DNA from: Nilaparvata lugens
Taxonomy: Eukaryota > Arthropoda > Insecta > Hemiptera > Delphacidae
DNA length: 64,000 nucleotides
Direction: 5' to 3'
NCBI RefSeq assembly: GCF_014356525.2
Contig: NC_052510.1
Location: 18,333,999 to 18,397,998, forward strand
Shown here: one piece after another, positions 12,528 through 25,464 of the stretch
Layout: each line of letters begins with the position of its first letter
How positions within the stretch are numbered: position 1 is the stretch's first letter
Notes under the pieces: generated by a model
What the model saw: the letters and a program-made list of their open reading frames with translations, nothing else
What the model was told of the DNA's origin: nothing
Databases searched by the model: none
Program-made: the position numbers and the translations under genes

Positions 12528-13303
12528 GTATCAATGATTGCTAAAATTAGCTTAGGGTGAAATTTCAAGACCGAATCCTCAAGGATATCCCGAGAGGTTT
12601 CAGACTAAACCATGAAGATGACACATCTTGTGAACTAGAGTTGATGTATCTTTCTAGTCACAACCTGACTTCAATTATTCGAAAGACTGTTACTTGAATA
12701 CCACAAGTCCAAAATTGCTGTGATTCCAGTTAGTAACTGTTGAAATATTGGAACAATAGCTCCAGATAAAATTGTAGTCAATTTAGAAGCTCTTTTTGTG
12801 CTCTACAATCTGAGATCAGGTGTAGCGATCTATCTCATATTCCAGGTACACCTGACAACAATGCTCCTTGTATTGTGAAAAACACCTAATTTTCAGCTTC
12901 AAGCATCATCACCACTACATTGTCCTCACATTGATATTTCGCACAACGACATAAGTTCTTGAGATTATGTTCTATGAGAATCACCCGTAAGATACACTTC
13001 ATTTCAGTATTTCCTAGTGGGGAGGCGCGCTTAAGGACACCTCAAGGATCAAAATTTCAAACACATAACTTTTGACACAATGCTCAAAATTTATTGTTGA
13101 ATGTACTTTAGCCCATATTCCAATACACAGAAATGACCAATTTCTATATTCAAAGTTGCATGTCTTGTGAAATACTTCTGATAAATTTCCAATCTAGTGA
13201 GAATGTGAAAATTGTCCCCCTCTACCCACTCCAATAAATAATACTTTCGATTCCAAAACAATTTGGAAGTTAAAAGATTTTAAAAATGGCGATTTCAGTT
13301 ATT
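12528..13303. other. Spacer between the duplicated segments
   Basis: Single-copy relative to the duplication. Its right part (about 12791-13300) is a member of a dispersed repeat that also occurs at 58393-58995: shared stretches include the words around GTGCTCTACAA, the ATGTTCTATGAGAATCACCC block, the GAGGCG(C/T)GC block and the GATTTTAAAAATGGCGATT block at the end. The left part (12528-12790) shows nothing recognisable. Confidence 0.65.
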
Positions 13304-13375
13304 ACATTTTTTCAGAATTTCGGAAGACAATTCATAAAAGGAGTACACATTTTCAGGGGTGATGGCAACGAATAG
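13304..13375 (+). pseudogene. Duplicated tail of gene C last exon
   Basis: Repeats the final ~20 codons of gene C to its TAG stop (13373-13375) with no upstream coding sequence. The fragment is preceded by a pyrimidine-rich stretch and TTTTTTCAG, so it could by chance serve as a 3' splice acceptor, but no upstream exon in a matching phase is evident. Best regarded as a truncated duplicate. Confidence 0.75.
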
Positions 13376-14195
13376 AGACTATGGATACTGTAATGTGCAT
13401 TTATTAGCAATAATCAGTGCCATACCTAATAATCCGGCTACTATTATTATTCATGGATCGATTAAAAAATTGTGCTACTCCATTGCTGCGAAAAGTCACT
13501 TCCCTCGTCACTCGCATTATTCCAGTTATACGTTTCATCCACACCCATGTCATATTTCTCACACAATTTTTCTCCATTAATCAAATTTCGGATGAAAAAT
13601 ACTTATATCAGTGGAGGAAACGAGTTGGTACCCTTCTTGAATAGCTGAATGTTGATCAAAAACGTCTTTCCAAGCCAATAAATTTATAATCATGCTGTAA
13701 CAAAAAATTTAAAAAATCAAATAAGTGTTAATATTCATCTTCAAAGTAGGTACAGCAATAAATTGAGTATTATGATGGTTGCGTTGCCTATGCCGGATGT
13801 TTTCCTTATGATTGTAATCAACAAAATATTTGAAAATTTAGAAATTTATATAATTTATTTCTTTTACATAAAATTCCATAAATCTCGAATTTGATTCATG
13901 CTCCATAAAAACTGGATGTTTACAGATATATGACAATTTTCTCTTATATTCATAATATAAATATATCCTATAGGTAAATTAAATATATCACATTACGTAG
14001 GTACAAATCGTATAATATGAAAATCTTTTACAGAAGAGGAACTATGGCCTATTTATATTAATTACTGGTCAATGCCTTCGATGACAATGAACTCATCAAG
14101 TCTTATAAACATCAAAGTCAATGTCAAGTGAAATAGAAAAGTTTACACAGAAATTTCCATAATAAGAAATCAAAATTTGTGGCAAATCCATTAAT

Positions 14196-15074
14196 GAGAG
14201 CAAATTTTCGCGAGCTGTATTCATTGTTAGATATTGGTGTTATATATTTCACAATACAACAGCACCGTTTAGTTGCAATGCCGTATTCAGTTTCCAATGC
14301 GCTATACTTAAATTAAAGTAGGGCAACGTTCTACAATTGTTGTATCGATTTGGAAACATTCAACAAAATCTGCATAGACAGCAAAACACATTGGCGATGC
14401 CCTACATTTCCCGCACCGACTGTTCATTATACTGCTAGACTGCTTCAACAAATGATGAAAACTCTTATTCTCGTACTCATTCAAATCAATGGATGATTTC
14501 ATTTATTCAACTTTTCTTTCAAGATGTCTATTTCACAAATTTACCGAATGACATTACTTGTTATTGAACAAGTAATATACTTCACAGAAAAAATGGAAAA
14601 AATAGAGAGAGCTTCAATCTGGAAAAAGCAAAAACGCTTGCAAGGTAAGAATATATATTGTATGTATTGATATAACAGTATAATAGCTATTTCAAATATC
14701 AAATGAGAGCTATATAAATAGAACTAAGGACTTCCGCTACTAAAAAAAACCAAAGAATCAATCTTCCATCTTTAATATGTATTGAAACAGATAGGTCTAT
14801 TCCAATTTCCTAGACTATGTACAGTACAATAGAAAATAAGTTTGAAGTATGGTAGCCAAGATATAAGTTGGAGAATATGAAACATGATTGTTCAAGATGT
14901 TAGATATGGTTACCTACGAATGTAGCCTACATTCACAGTGATATTGATGCCTTCATTTACAATGAAGATAATACGGTATGCAATTTAAATAATGAAGTCT
15001 CTTGTACATATTCAAGTGGAACTCCAATTTGGTATTTCGAAACTGTTAACGTTGAAATAATAGAAAAAATCTAA
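14196..15074. mobile_element. ~880 bp insertion in duplication copy 2
   Basis: Comparison with copy 1 shows an uninterrupted CCATTAATTAGG there, while here ATTAAT is followed by about 879 extra bases and then TAATTAGG. This is consistent with a 4-bp TAAT target-site duplication. No terminal inverted repeat, poly(A) tail or transposase is visible, so the class is unknown. It could instead be ancestral sequence deleted from copy 1, although the duplicated TAAT favours insertion. Confidence 0.6.
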
Positions 15075-16015
15075 TAATTAGGAGTAGAATATGATTTTGA
15101 ATCATTTTTTTCAAATATCTATAACTGGATTTTTCTACGAAAACTACAAATCTCTACAAAATCTAAGGAGAGTGTCATTGCTGATTCTCAATTATGACAC
15201 GAAAATTTATCTTTAGAAGAATCAAATGAGGATATTGAATATCAGATTCCTTCGTCTGAATCTTTCACTTATTGTAGGCATATCCTGAAAGAGGGAATTA
15301 TCGTTGGTAGATAGGGTAATTGAATAATATTAGCTCATGAGCCATAGCTAAAGTCATAATAAATTGTGAGATTGAAATGAATTGGATTTTTTTTATCAAT
15401 AGAAATACAAAAATAATTTGGATTTCCGTTTGATAATAATTATTACAAAAATAATTCATTAGTCAGCCCAATAAAAGACTAAGGTTCGATAAGATGCCTT
15501 CAGCTTACATTGTGAATCTCGAAAAAATACATTTTCATTTCGATAGGCCTATGATTCAGATGTGTCTCCCTTTCACAACAAACGGACTATTATTAATAAC
15601 AGTTTAACCACATATACATTGGAAAATCAGATACATCATCTGAGTATGTCCAATATACTCTCAGAATAATGGAAAAATCTCAAATGAGTTGAACTAAATA
15701 AACTGTGCCAAGGTTGATTGAAACTGATATATTTCTCTTTTGAAAGTGAGGATAGCTGTTACATCAAATTCTGATCTTACTTGATAAGTTGAAGCACTGT
15801 TTACAATATCCATCTAATTGTCATCGACGGATCCAGTTGTCATAATGATAAATCTCTGAGAGAAATTTTATAAAAAGTTTCACGTTTCTTGATAAACAAT
15901 ATTCTGGCAGATTGCAAGTTTTCTCTGCAAAAGGCACATATCTATCTCCTTTCCATTGTAGCTTATCAGTCATTCGTGCCAGCTGTATGTTCACCTGAGA
16001 ATATTACACTTCAAA

Positions 16016-16022
16016 TATAAGA
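16016..16022 (+). promoter_or_regulatory. TATA-like box of gene D
   Basis: TATAAGA about 90 bp upstream of the gene D ATG at 16109. The expected start site near 16045-16050 leaves a leader of about 60 nt. Confidence 0.45.
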
Positions 16023-16108
16023 ATGAGAGAGTGAAATTTGATACTTCACATTTTTTTACATTTATGCACAAATTCCATTGGAGCATTCAAATGTAACTGT
16101 GATGCACT

Positions 16109-19100
16109 ATGAGAAGTCTAGTCACAGTGATCAAACAGTTATTAGTGATAGCATGTGTACTTCAGGTAAGTACTTGAAATCATTCAATATGGTATAACCT
16201 AGAAATAGTGTTAAGAATAGGATGTGAATCAAGATAAAAATATAAGTAAACTTAAGCCACTAAATTGATCTTGACTGAAGCAAGTATGAATACTATTCGT
16301 CAGATTAGATACAGATGAAGGTGATTCATCTACAGCCTCTTTCAGTTAGATCTCTCATTAATTATTGTGTTTTTGTAACCACAACTTATTCAACCTTGGA
16401 CTTACCTATGTGGAAGTTATTATTTATCAATATGATGAATCCGACTCATTCCTTCTTTATATTGTAACGGTAGGCCTATTTGTCGGCTACCGTATTATAA
16501 GAGAAGATTTTACGCTATAGTAGCCTGAACATTTTCATTAAAATTTCTCTACTTAATAGGCCGTGAACACTATTTAATAGGCCGTGAAATAAAGATAACA
16601 TAGTCCACTCATATTGACAAAATTCTTCAGCCTCTCTCCTGTACGAATAGTGTTCATCATTAAACACTTGGAAATAAAAATGTCATTCTAAATTTATAGC
16701 CAACAGTATCTTACATTCATGTCTCTGGTTCTGATATCTTATTTGAATAGTATCGAAAAAAACTATTTCCAACAATAAAAGTTTGATTTTAATTTTCTTG
16801 TTACGGTACTGCAAGGATTTAGGATGAATGACAATGAGCTTAATGAATGTCCATTGTTAGGTTTATTACGAGCTCAATAAAATTATTCTGATAATAGGCT
16901 TAAACTTCAAGATTATTTTAAACTTGAAAAATTATTAATTTCTTAACCTAATATTTTTTGAATATTTATTAATTTACTTTTGGTTTATTTACAATAAGCC
17001 TACTTTGTCTCACTTCATTTTCCACTTTTACTATAACGCATTTCCCGCTGATACGGTAGTCTTATCTGTTGCTAGAGAACCAGGTTTGAGTTAAAAAAAT
17101 CATGCAATATAATGATGAATCATGCATTTTTTCAGTAAACCCAAAAGTTTGAGAAAAAGCCTATCAAAATTTTCAACACTTTTTCGTAGTAATTGAAAAC
17201 CAACAAAAGAAACATTCATCCAATATGATTTAGCATGGATAAAAAGTAATCAAATTGGTGAAAATTACTTAAAACACCAGTGCTTGCTCTTACATTTTTT
17301 CCATAGAGGATGGCAGAAAGCATTTACGTACAAATATGATATTAACAAGCAAAGCCCGCCTTGTGTGGGACTGCCTATCTCCGAGTTGAGAGACCAGCCA
17401 TGTTGAAAATGTAATGCTTTCCCGGCAAATGTGTATAGCTAACCAGCCAATGAAAAATCATTAGATATCATGATATACTGGAGCTTCTGTTAGAGTCTGA
17501 TGATTGAAATAATCAGTATATTGCAGCAACTTACTTAGTTCAAGAGCTATTGAGTACTAAAATAAATTATCATATAGACTACTATAAACTATAGTATGTT
17601 CCTAATCAAATCCTGTCATTTCTGTCATATATAAACTGCACTCCTTTTTCATGAATGTCATATTACAGGACATTTTGTCAATAGTTTTCTTCGTGAAAAT
17701 CATTCACTGTGACTAACTCTCCGCTGAAACGTTAATACTAGAATAACCATAATGGAAATGGTAAAGTATAATATGACAAATGGTCGAAAGATAATCCCCA
17801 CAATGAACATGTTCTATCTGTCTTTGATAGAAGCTGAGTCTCATTCGATGAGCTCAGTCTATGAAACATAAATCTGAAAACAATACTCGATACAGAGAAG
17901 AGATTGGAGACTAGTTTTCTACTCGGATTGATAAATATTACTATCAGAACACTCATTTTCTCCAACGAACGAAACATCCTTTGTCTTCTACATAGAGACT
18001 ACGGTGTAAACGTTTCAATTAGTTCTCTGTTGAGCCTCGGAAATCACATACGTTTTTCTTAGACAAGTTTTGTTTCTGATTCAAATTCTACAAAACTCAA
18101 TGTTGTTATTGGAACTCAACTTGATCTTTTGATACGGTACTTTCAAACTCTATAAAATATAGGTAAGTGGAGTGCTTCACAAAAACTATGAATAGTTTTC
18201 AAGTCTTGAAAATTTTCCAAAAATTAGTAAATTATGCTGCCAGAGTATTAGAGCCATTCCAACTGCGATAGGTACCTAAATTGTGAATATTTCCCTGATT
18301 GTGAATGAAAATTTTTCAATCTAGTTTTCTTCTCTGTTCTTCAACATTTCTAGAATAATCTATTTTTCCTTCCAATGTGGAATAATGTTAATTGAAGAGA
18401 TTATTATTATTATAATGCTGCTATTCATTGTATATTAATAGCCCAGTGCCATTATCAGCTGTTGGTTTTGTATAGGCTATATTCATTCTTCTCAAGGAGC
18501 TGATATTAACTGATCAGTATGGTAAATGTGTAAAACTATGTAGGATCTGTATAATCAATCAGTGAGTTTAGTTAGCAGTAGTTATAAATGAAGATTACAC
18601 TTCAAATCAGAAAATTAGATTCCGGTTTGCTGAAGACTCAGACTCGAGGAGATTCATATTTTTGGCATCGAATTCATTCACAGTCACAATTTCTATGCAC
18701 TCTATTGATAGAGTAGACTGTGCATCATCATCGTAGAATATGATTTTATCCTACAGCAAAGTTACAGTATTCCTTCTTTATTATTTGATATCGATCATTT
18801 GGAAGAATATTGATTGGAACAGTCTGTAATATACAGTAGTAATAAAGTACATAGGCCTGATTTTTAAAGTATTCTTCTTCAGGTCCATTCTGTATCATTG
18901 CTACAAAAAATATTGTTACGGTACTTATAGCTGTTATACAGAAAACCTTTCTGAAAAACAGCATATCGAAAGTCAGAATCAAACAATCTTTTTCAATTTG
19001 AACTATTTATAAACCAATTTATCATTTTCAAATCAATATTCTCATAAATTAGGGCCTATTAGGCCTACACTGTACTGTAACCTATTTATCGTCTTATAGC

Positions 19101-20845
19101 GCCGAAAGCGACAACGTCGGTCTAGGCTCTGTAATCTCAAATTGGACATTTCATGCTACCTACCATCTTAACTTTAAATTTACAATAAATTCCACCATGA
19201 TGTAATTACCAATTCTTCCAATTGTTATTACCGAATAAGGTTAACTTACAGTTCTATTTTTAATCATAGAAATGAAAGTTGGCAATAATGACTTTGAAAA
19301 AACTTTTGTTTGAAAATTATAAATATTTCGGTCGATTGTATAAAAACTAGGATCTAGTGACTAGCAACAAGGTTCTAGCTATACAAATAAGATGATACAG
19401 CTTTCTCAAATCCTAGTATTTGCTTGAAAATGGATTAGCGACTGCTACATTTTATTCAATTGATCTAATATAATAATTTATTAGATAAACTAATTATTCA
19501 TCTCTTTAGTAGGCCTACTCTTATATATAATTATTTAGTGTTTTCACTCTCTCATGAAGTATTGTCAGTAATAGCCAACTTTATCAAGTAGCCTGATTAT
19601 CATTCTCTCAATAGATATTATGCCTATAAGTAATTACCATTCTTGAACTTTTATTTCTCCCTATACTACCGTATGTGAAAGTTCAACTTGGTAGGCCTGT
19701 AATATGTAATCTTTACACACTATCAAAATACTCCATCTTTGAGGTCGCTCAAGTTCGTATTGGCTTGGTGTCATACCCCATCTTACATATTCATTCACTT
19801 TCTTGGTAAAAAGGCTACTTGTAGCTTATTTACATAAAAATTGGAAACCAGAGTAACCTTCTTTCAACTTAATTTCACAATCTTTATTCAATCAACTTGC
19901 AAACAACTCAAAAGTCTTCTCCAATATGACGATGATCATTATTATTCTATTATTTCGATGATATTCTCATGATTTGCCTCTATTTGGTTGCAGTTTCTTG
20001 TTGAGGACACCGAATGCAAGAAACGACATCATGACTCCGGCTGCCAGCAATCGTGCTACGATGACGAAGAGTGGTCGTCATGCAACTCATGCCAGGGCCA
20101 CGGTGGCGAGAGGTCCTCAAAAAAGGAGTTCAAAATGCCCAAATTCAAGATGCCAAAATTCAAGAAATCGAAAAAGTCAAAGAAGCACAACGATGACGAC
20201 GACGAGGAGTGTGGGTACAACATGTGCCCACAATATTGTCCACGCCCCTGCCCACAATTCTACCCACAGCCACAACCATTCTGTGCACCAGCACGGTACT
20301 TGCAGCAACCGTGGTGTCCATGTCCACCACAGCGGATGGACTGTAACCCATGTTTCAGACCACCAATACTGCCGCACCCACAACCACCACCATGCCCACG
20401 CTTGCCCTGTCCACAGGCATGCCCACCACCTTGCCCACCCCCACAGCCCTGTTCACATCCGACCCCAAACTGCCAACCGCCCTGCTTTGAATCAACCCTG
20501 AAAAGCAGCTGCGATCCTCAGGCATCGGTACAGAAAATCATCGTAGAAAAAGGACCAGCAATCATTCAGAACATCATCTTCGACAAGGAGTTCTGCGAGA
20601 AATACTTTGAGACCTACGGTTGTTACCCGGCTATTGATGGGTTGCCTTTCCAACTGCCCACGCAACACGTTACCCTCGGCAATAACTGTGATGAAGACTG
20701 TTCGACTTGTGTGAACACGTTACCTTGTCCTCAGAACAATATTTGTGGACCTCCTCCATGTCAAAACGTTTGTGGCAGAAACCCAATTCCACTGCCTTCC
20801 CCAATTTCTTTTAATAAATATTATCCGTCGCCATGTCCTTGCTAG
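16109..20845 (+). CDS. Gene D: secreted Lys/Asp- and Pro/Cys-rich protein
   Basis: Exons 16109-16165 and 19994-20845 join in phase 0 (donor GTAAGT; acceptor TTGCAG) for 302 aa. The first exon, MRSLVTVIKQLLVIACVLQ, plus FLV from exon 2 forms the signal peptide. The mature protein opens with a Cys/His/acidic segment, then a Lys-rich KMPKFK repeat followed by KKSKKSKK and an Asp run (about residues 64-93). A region of alternating Cys-Pro and Gln-Pro, including CPPPCPPPQPC, covers about 95-175. A more complex C-terminal part contains an IIVEKGPAIIQNIIFDKEFC segment and further Cys, ending SPCPC. I do not recognise the family. The 3.8 kb intron (16166-19993) is AT-rich with no exon or named element that I can find. 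A duplicate of the first exon lies at 12409, giving two possible promoters. Confidence 0.8.
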
Positions 20846-21289
20846 GCATCAGTAACATTATGAAATGAAAATTGAGTACCTAATACTTAGATATGGATTC
20901 ACAATATAATCAGCTTTAGATTAAGCCATGACTGTGATAAATAGCCTATGTTTCATTTTGCATGCCAATGAAAATAACTGTATCATGAAAAGTATTGCAA
21001 CTTCGAATATATGATGTAGCTTTCAATAGACATTAGTAATAAGTGAAAATCCACTGATACAAATAGTCTAGACTGGAAATGAATAGACTATCAGGTGAAA
21101 AAAATATAAACTTCAATAGGCAGAATACGATAGAAGTTATGCTACTATGGACTGAACACACTTTATACACTGCAACACATGAAATGTATCTAGAATATGT
21201 TATTTTGATGGTCATTGTTGATCAAAATCTTCCTTGAATAAGAGCATTGAAATATTTGTAAAAAACAATGAATGAAGCAGATAGATGTG

Positions 21290-21295
21290 AATAAA
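21290..21295 (+). terminator. Possible polyadenylation signal of gene D
   Basis: First AATAAA after the gene D stop, about 445 bp downstream. Variant signals could be used earlier, so this is tentative. Confidence 0.3.
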
Positions 21296-21514
21296 CGTTC
21301 TACTATACCCACCATTTTGGATGTACATAACGGGCAATATAATTATAATCGATGAAGAAGGTACAAGTGACTTAATACGATTATGCACTATAGAAAGTTT
21401 ATCTATCATTAATCACATAAATTTACGCAAAGATTTACAAATGCTTATCAAATGAAAACTACTTTAAATTTGTCAAAGACGCACTAATATTTGTTATTTA
21501 AATAAGTTGAAATA

Positions 21515-21895
21515 CTAGTTTCGGTTGTCGTTACACTATTTCTATTATCAATCTCTAGTAAACTCTAATGCTGTACTCAGACTACCGCAGCCCAAATCAT
21601 ACGACTCCAGTCGCTAGTACCAGTATTTTGGACCTTTTGAATTTTTCAGTTTGAAGTGAAATAGCGTGAATATAAACGTGAACACCTTGAAATTTGTTTA
21701 AAATGTAGTAAAATTTCTTTATTTCATGTAATTAGAAGAAAATCTGTTATTACACAATTTCAAATAAGTCAAGTTGAAAGGTCTGAAAACTGGTAGTACT
21801 AGCGACTGGAGTCGTACGATGTGAGTCGCGGTAGTGTGAGTAGTGCCTAAAATTTCACTAGCTATTAGAATATGGTGTAACAACCGAAACTAGAG
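21515..21895. mobile_element. Foldback (palindromic) element
   Basis: Outer arms share CTAGTTTCGGTTGT with its complement at 21881-21893. Inner arms share CGACTCCAGTCGCTAGTAC around 21606 with the complement near 21800, and ACTACCGC around 21583 with its complement near 21830. No coding capacity. Non-autonomous MITE or foldback type. Confidence 0.7.
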
Positions 21896-22300
21896 TAACT
21901 CAAATTGTTCTGATGAAACTTTAGCAATTGTTTATATACCGTACCTACCATACTAAAGTAACAAAAGTGCAGATGAGTTATAATAATGATAACTTTCTTT
22001 GAAAAGTCTGTCTTTTGCCACTGCTATGTTTTTCACTTATTCTAGTTCCATAAATCACAAAACTGTACAGTATCAATATTTCAACTGAGATTATACAGAA
22101 TGTTCTGAAAAAAGGTGCCGATAAGCCAGGGGGTGATTCCTCACATAAAAAGTAGAAAAAAAATTCTAATTAACATAGGTCCGAAAATGCTTGGTTAAAT
22201 AGCCTAGGTACAGAGTGAAAGGTTTCGTCTGAATTTCAGTTCCCCTACCCTACGGGTATTTGTTGGCTGTTAATTAAGATGTTACATTCAGCATACTTTA

Positions 22301-22875
22301 TGTAAAATGAACTGAAAAATTGAATAAAACCGTTTCCAGAACGTTAACTACAGTAATATTTTTAAGATATGTGACGAAATACGCGAAACTTGGTCCCGAA
22401 AAAAGTTCCTTCAAGGTTTGAAGCAGATTTACTAAGTTAAATATACATTAAACACAAAATGTTCCATTACAGAACTTGTAGAAAATTCAATTTTGAAGAG
22501 AAAGATGTAGAATAAGTCTGTAATAGACAAACGCAACCTTGAATAAATAACCCTTAATTACATACAAAACGCATGAAAAATAGACAAAATCTGTTAAGAT
22601 CTCTATTTTTCATGCGCTTTGTATGTAATAAAGGATTATTTTTTTCCAGGTTGCGTTTGTCTATTACAGACTTATTCTACATCTTTCTCTTCAAAATTTA
22701 ATTTTCTACAAATTCTGTAGGAAAATATTTTGTGTTTATTGTACATTTAACATGGTAAATCTGCTTCAAACCTTAAAGGAACTTGTTTTCGGGACCAAGT
22801 TTCGCGTATTTCGTCACTTATCTAAAAATTACTGTAGCTAACGGTTTTATTCAATTTCTCAGTTCATTTTAACTA
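22301..22875. mobile_element. Foldback element with ~280 bp arms
   Basis: A near-complete palindrome centred at about 22590. For example GTGACGAAATACGCGAAACTTG at 22371 is matched by its complement near 22800, and GTCTGTAATAGACAAACGCAACC at 22520 by its complement near 22650. No open frame and no clear transposase termini beyond the arms. Confidence 0.8.
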
Positions 22876-24474
22876 ATGTTTTTTTTAAGCATGTCCATGC
22901 TTATATACTTCATTACTCGTTCTTCTATATAAGATCTAATACTATTACAGTCCAATATTGTGATTCAAGCGTAGAGCATACAATAAAAATACAATCTATT
23001 TTCACTTATGATAATTAGCCTACTCACTAATTATACCTGAATTCACAAACAGCTATCAATCTTTTCAGCATAGGCTAGATTAATTGATAATTTAAAACAA
23101 TCTAATTTTATTCTTAGTATACTACTATATTCTTCTCAGTAGTACAATTGCCAGGATCAGCATAGCCTGATAATGAGAGTTTCAAATACACTTCTTATAG
23201 TGAGAGGCTGATTAAGCCTATAGTGGATTAGCTAAAATAATATACCGTAATTGAATAATAATTAATATTATAGTGAGTGATAATTAATTATAGTGAGAAG
23301 CACTAAAAACGAACAAAAAAAGTATTTCATGTGTCATACAAAACTATGCCTATACTGTAATGTTGTCATAATTCTATGCACAAATCTCAGTTTGTACGGG
23401 CATCATTCTCAGCGATAATTCGTTATAATCATCCGATCCCCTGTGCTTTATGTACGTACATATCCACATAATACGGCTTACTATAGGTCTATATACTATT
23501 TTATACTTACTGTACTATACTCTTATTACGGTATATCAGCCTATTATTCATCATAGAGCTACGCCTACGGTACTCTTCAGTTTGATTCATCGCTCCGTCA
23601 TATCTATGAATAAGCCCGTCACATCAATAATAAAATTGATTGAGTCTCGATATAATTGTGGTTTTCTTTCTAACTCACTGTACCAAATATTGCTTACATT
23701 AGAAGACATAGATGGCAGGCATTGTTTTAAAACTGCTCTGTGCGGGAGTATAAACATTTATAATAAACAATTTTCATAAACAATAACTAGGTCGTGTCCT
23801 CATTTCAACCGATGAACTGGATCACAAAATTCAAAGTGGGTCAACTCTTCAACTGACCTACTTACCTAGATTTGTACCTTCTATGACTTCATTCAATGTA
23901 TCTTGACATTAAAGAAGTCAAGCGATCTAATTTTAGCTATACAAATGACCGTGAACTGCTGCAATGATTAATTGGGACAAGGTCACGCAAATTGAAATAA
24001 ACTGATGTTTTCAAACAAAGCCTGTGAAGGTGTTTTTTGATTAAACTATGGATGTATAGATTTTATGAATGAAGACTGGAGGCCTATGATGGTTGGCTAC
24101 GTTACATAGGTAGTGAGATGGATAACGTTGAATTTTCGGTCATGAAATGTCAATCTTATTTCTAGGCCTATTATAAATATGAATTATTTTGTCAGTCAAT
24201 GAAATCTCATTACTATCAAGTGAGTAGTGAGTTTCCTACCTTCTATCACATAAACCTTCAGCCAAGTGGAATGTGTAACAGAATTTGAGTTACCACACTT
24301 TTATAGAAATCTTGATACAGGCTCTATGCGCTCAGTCATGAATAGCCTATATTCATGATAATGATAAATGGAAAAATCCTCATATTCATGATCAATAATC
24401 CATATTAACTATATTATAGACAAATGCTCCAATATCACACGAATTTTATGAGCCCACATGAATGAAATTGCAAC
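22876..24474. other. Intergenic, nothing recognised
   Basis: AT-rich DNA with several TAGGCCTA-like words. A 109-codon open frame at 23450-23779 has no start context, signal or motif and is not called. Confidence 0.5.
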
Positions 24475-24482
24475 CCAAATAT

Positions 24483-24633
24483 CAGTAGCGTAGCCAAGCT
24501 ATTGAAATGGGGTGGGTTATCCAGGAATTTTGGGCACCCTATATACTTCACCATATAGACTTGGATTTTTGGGCCTCTTCTTCGGGCTCATGGGGGGTGT
24601 TGTAACCTGAATCCCCCCCTCGCTAAGCCACTG
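24483..24633. mobile_element. hAT-type MITE with 8-bp target duplication
   Basis: 151 bp with terminal inverted repeats of the CAGTGGCGTAGC kind (left CAGTAGCGTAGCCA, right CGCTAAGCCACTG), flanked on both sides by the 8-bp direct repeat CCAAATAT (24475-24482 and 24634-24641). Eight-bp duplications and this terminus are typical of hAT superfamily elements. No coding sequence. Confidence 0.85.
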
Positions 24634-24778
24634 CCAAATATGGAGAGTATTCGCATGAGAGAGGTGAGGTAAATAGAAAGAGCTCTGATAAGTTTTTCAA
24701 TAGCGTAGCCTACATACTATTATGAGACAAGTCGGTTCCACTAACGTCGGTTATCTCATTTAATCAAGGTCAAGCAAT

Positions 24779-24861
24779 ATAACCGTGGTTATACAAATTT
24801 TTACGATTCATCATCATTGGTTAAGAGTAACCGCGGTTATAAGCGTACTAACCACGGTTAT
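24779..24861. repeat. Repeated palindromic word ATAACCGTGGTTAT
   Basis: An ATAACCGTGGTTAT palindrome at 24779-24792, then GTAACCGCGGTTAT near 24828 and TAACCACGGTTAT near 24849. This could be the remnant of a foldback MITE or a small regulatory cluster; the sequence alone does not decide. Confidence 0.4.
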
Positions 24862-25464
24862 ATTTACATGTTAAGATACATATTATTACATACACGGGTA
24901 CCATAGCTTAGCAATATATTGCGTAGATTACTGTGAGTTTGTATCAGACACTTGAATAAAATTAGATCCATGAATACATCCATATACTAATAGTTCTAAC
25001 TTAATGATATTCAACTTGTACATTTTAGAAGAATGCTATATAGTAGAAATATATGTAGAAATATTCAATTCGAGATGCACATATCAGAATTAGAAATAAC
25101 ACATGAAAACTCCTATCTACAACGATGTGACATGAGCAGTGAACTTGAGCAGTAAGGTAACTGGGCTACTAATAGACGAATTGATGTTCTTCTGTTTCTG
25201 ATCAAATGAAATTAAAGAATTTGATAAAAGATTTAACCAATGATCAGAATAATCGAGTATCAGGCATGGAAGCATGATGCAATTTCTATTACCGTACACT
25301 ACTATTCAAATTGACGAGTTTGTACTGAACCACATAATGTATCCATGAATTATATCACTGTATTAAATTACCTAATTCGGCATAATATTGGAACAAACAT
25401 TAATGATAATTACAATACTTCTGTAATTTATTACAAAAGTATCACAAAAATACACGGACAATGC

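Larger units (their letters stand above)
13304..16227 (+). repeat. Segmental duplication, copy 2 (interrupted)
   Basis: Second copy of 10493-12527, offset 2812 bp at its left end. It is split by extra DNA at 14196-15074 that is absent from copy 1. It carries the gene C tail, its 3' UTR, and the gene D promoter and signal exon at its right end. Excluding the insert the copy is about 2.04 kb, matching copy 1. Confidence 0.9.

Noticed and set aside
19974..20501. 175-aa His/Thr-rich frame overlapping gene D
   Set aside because: Out-of-frame reading of the Pro/Cys-rich exon; it lacks a phase-compatible signal exon.
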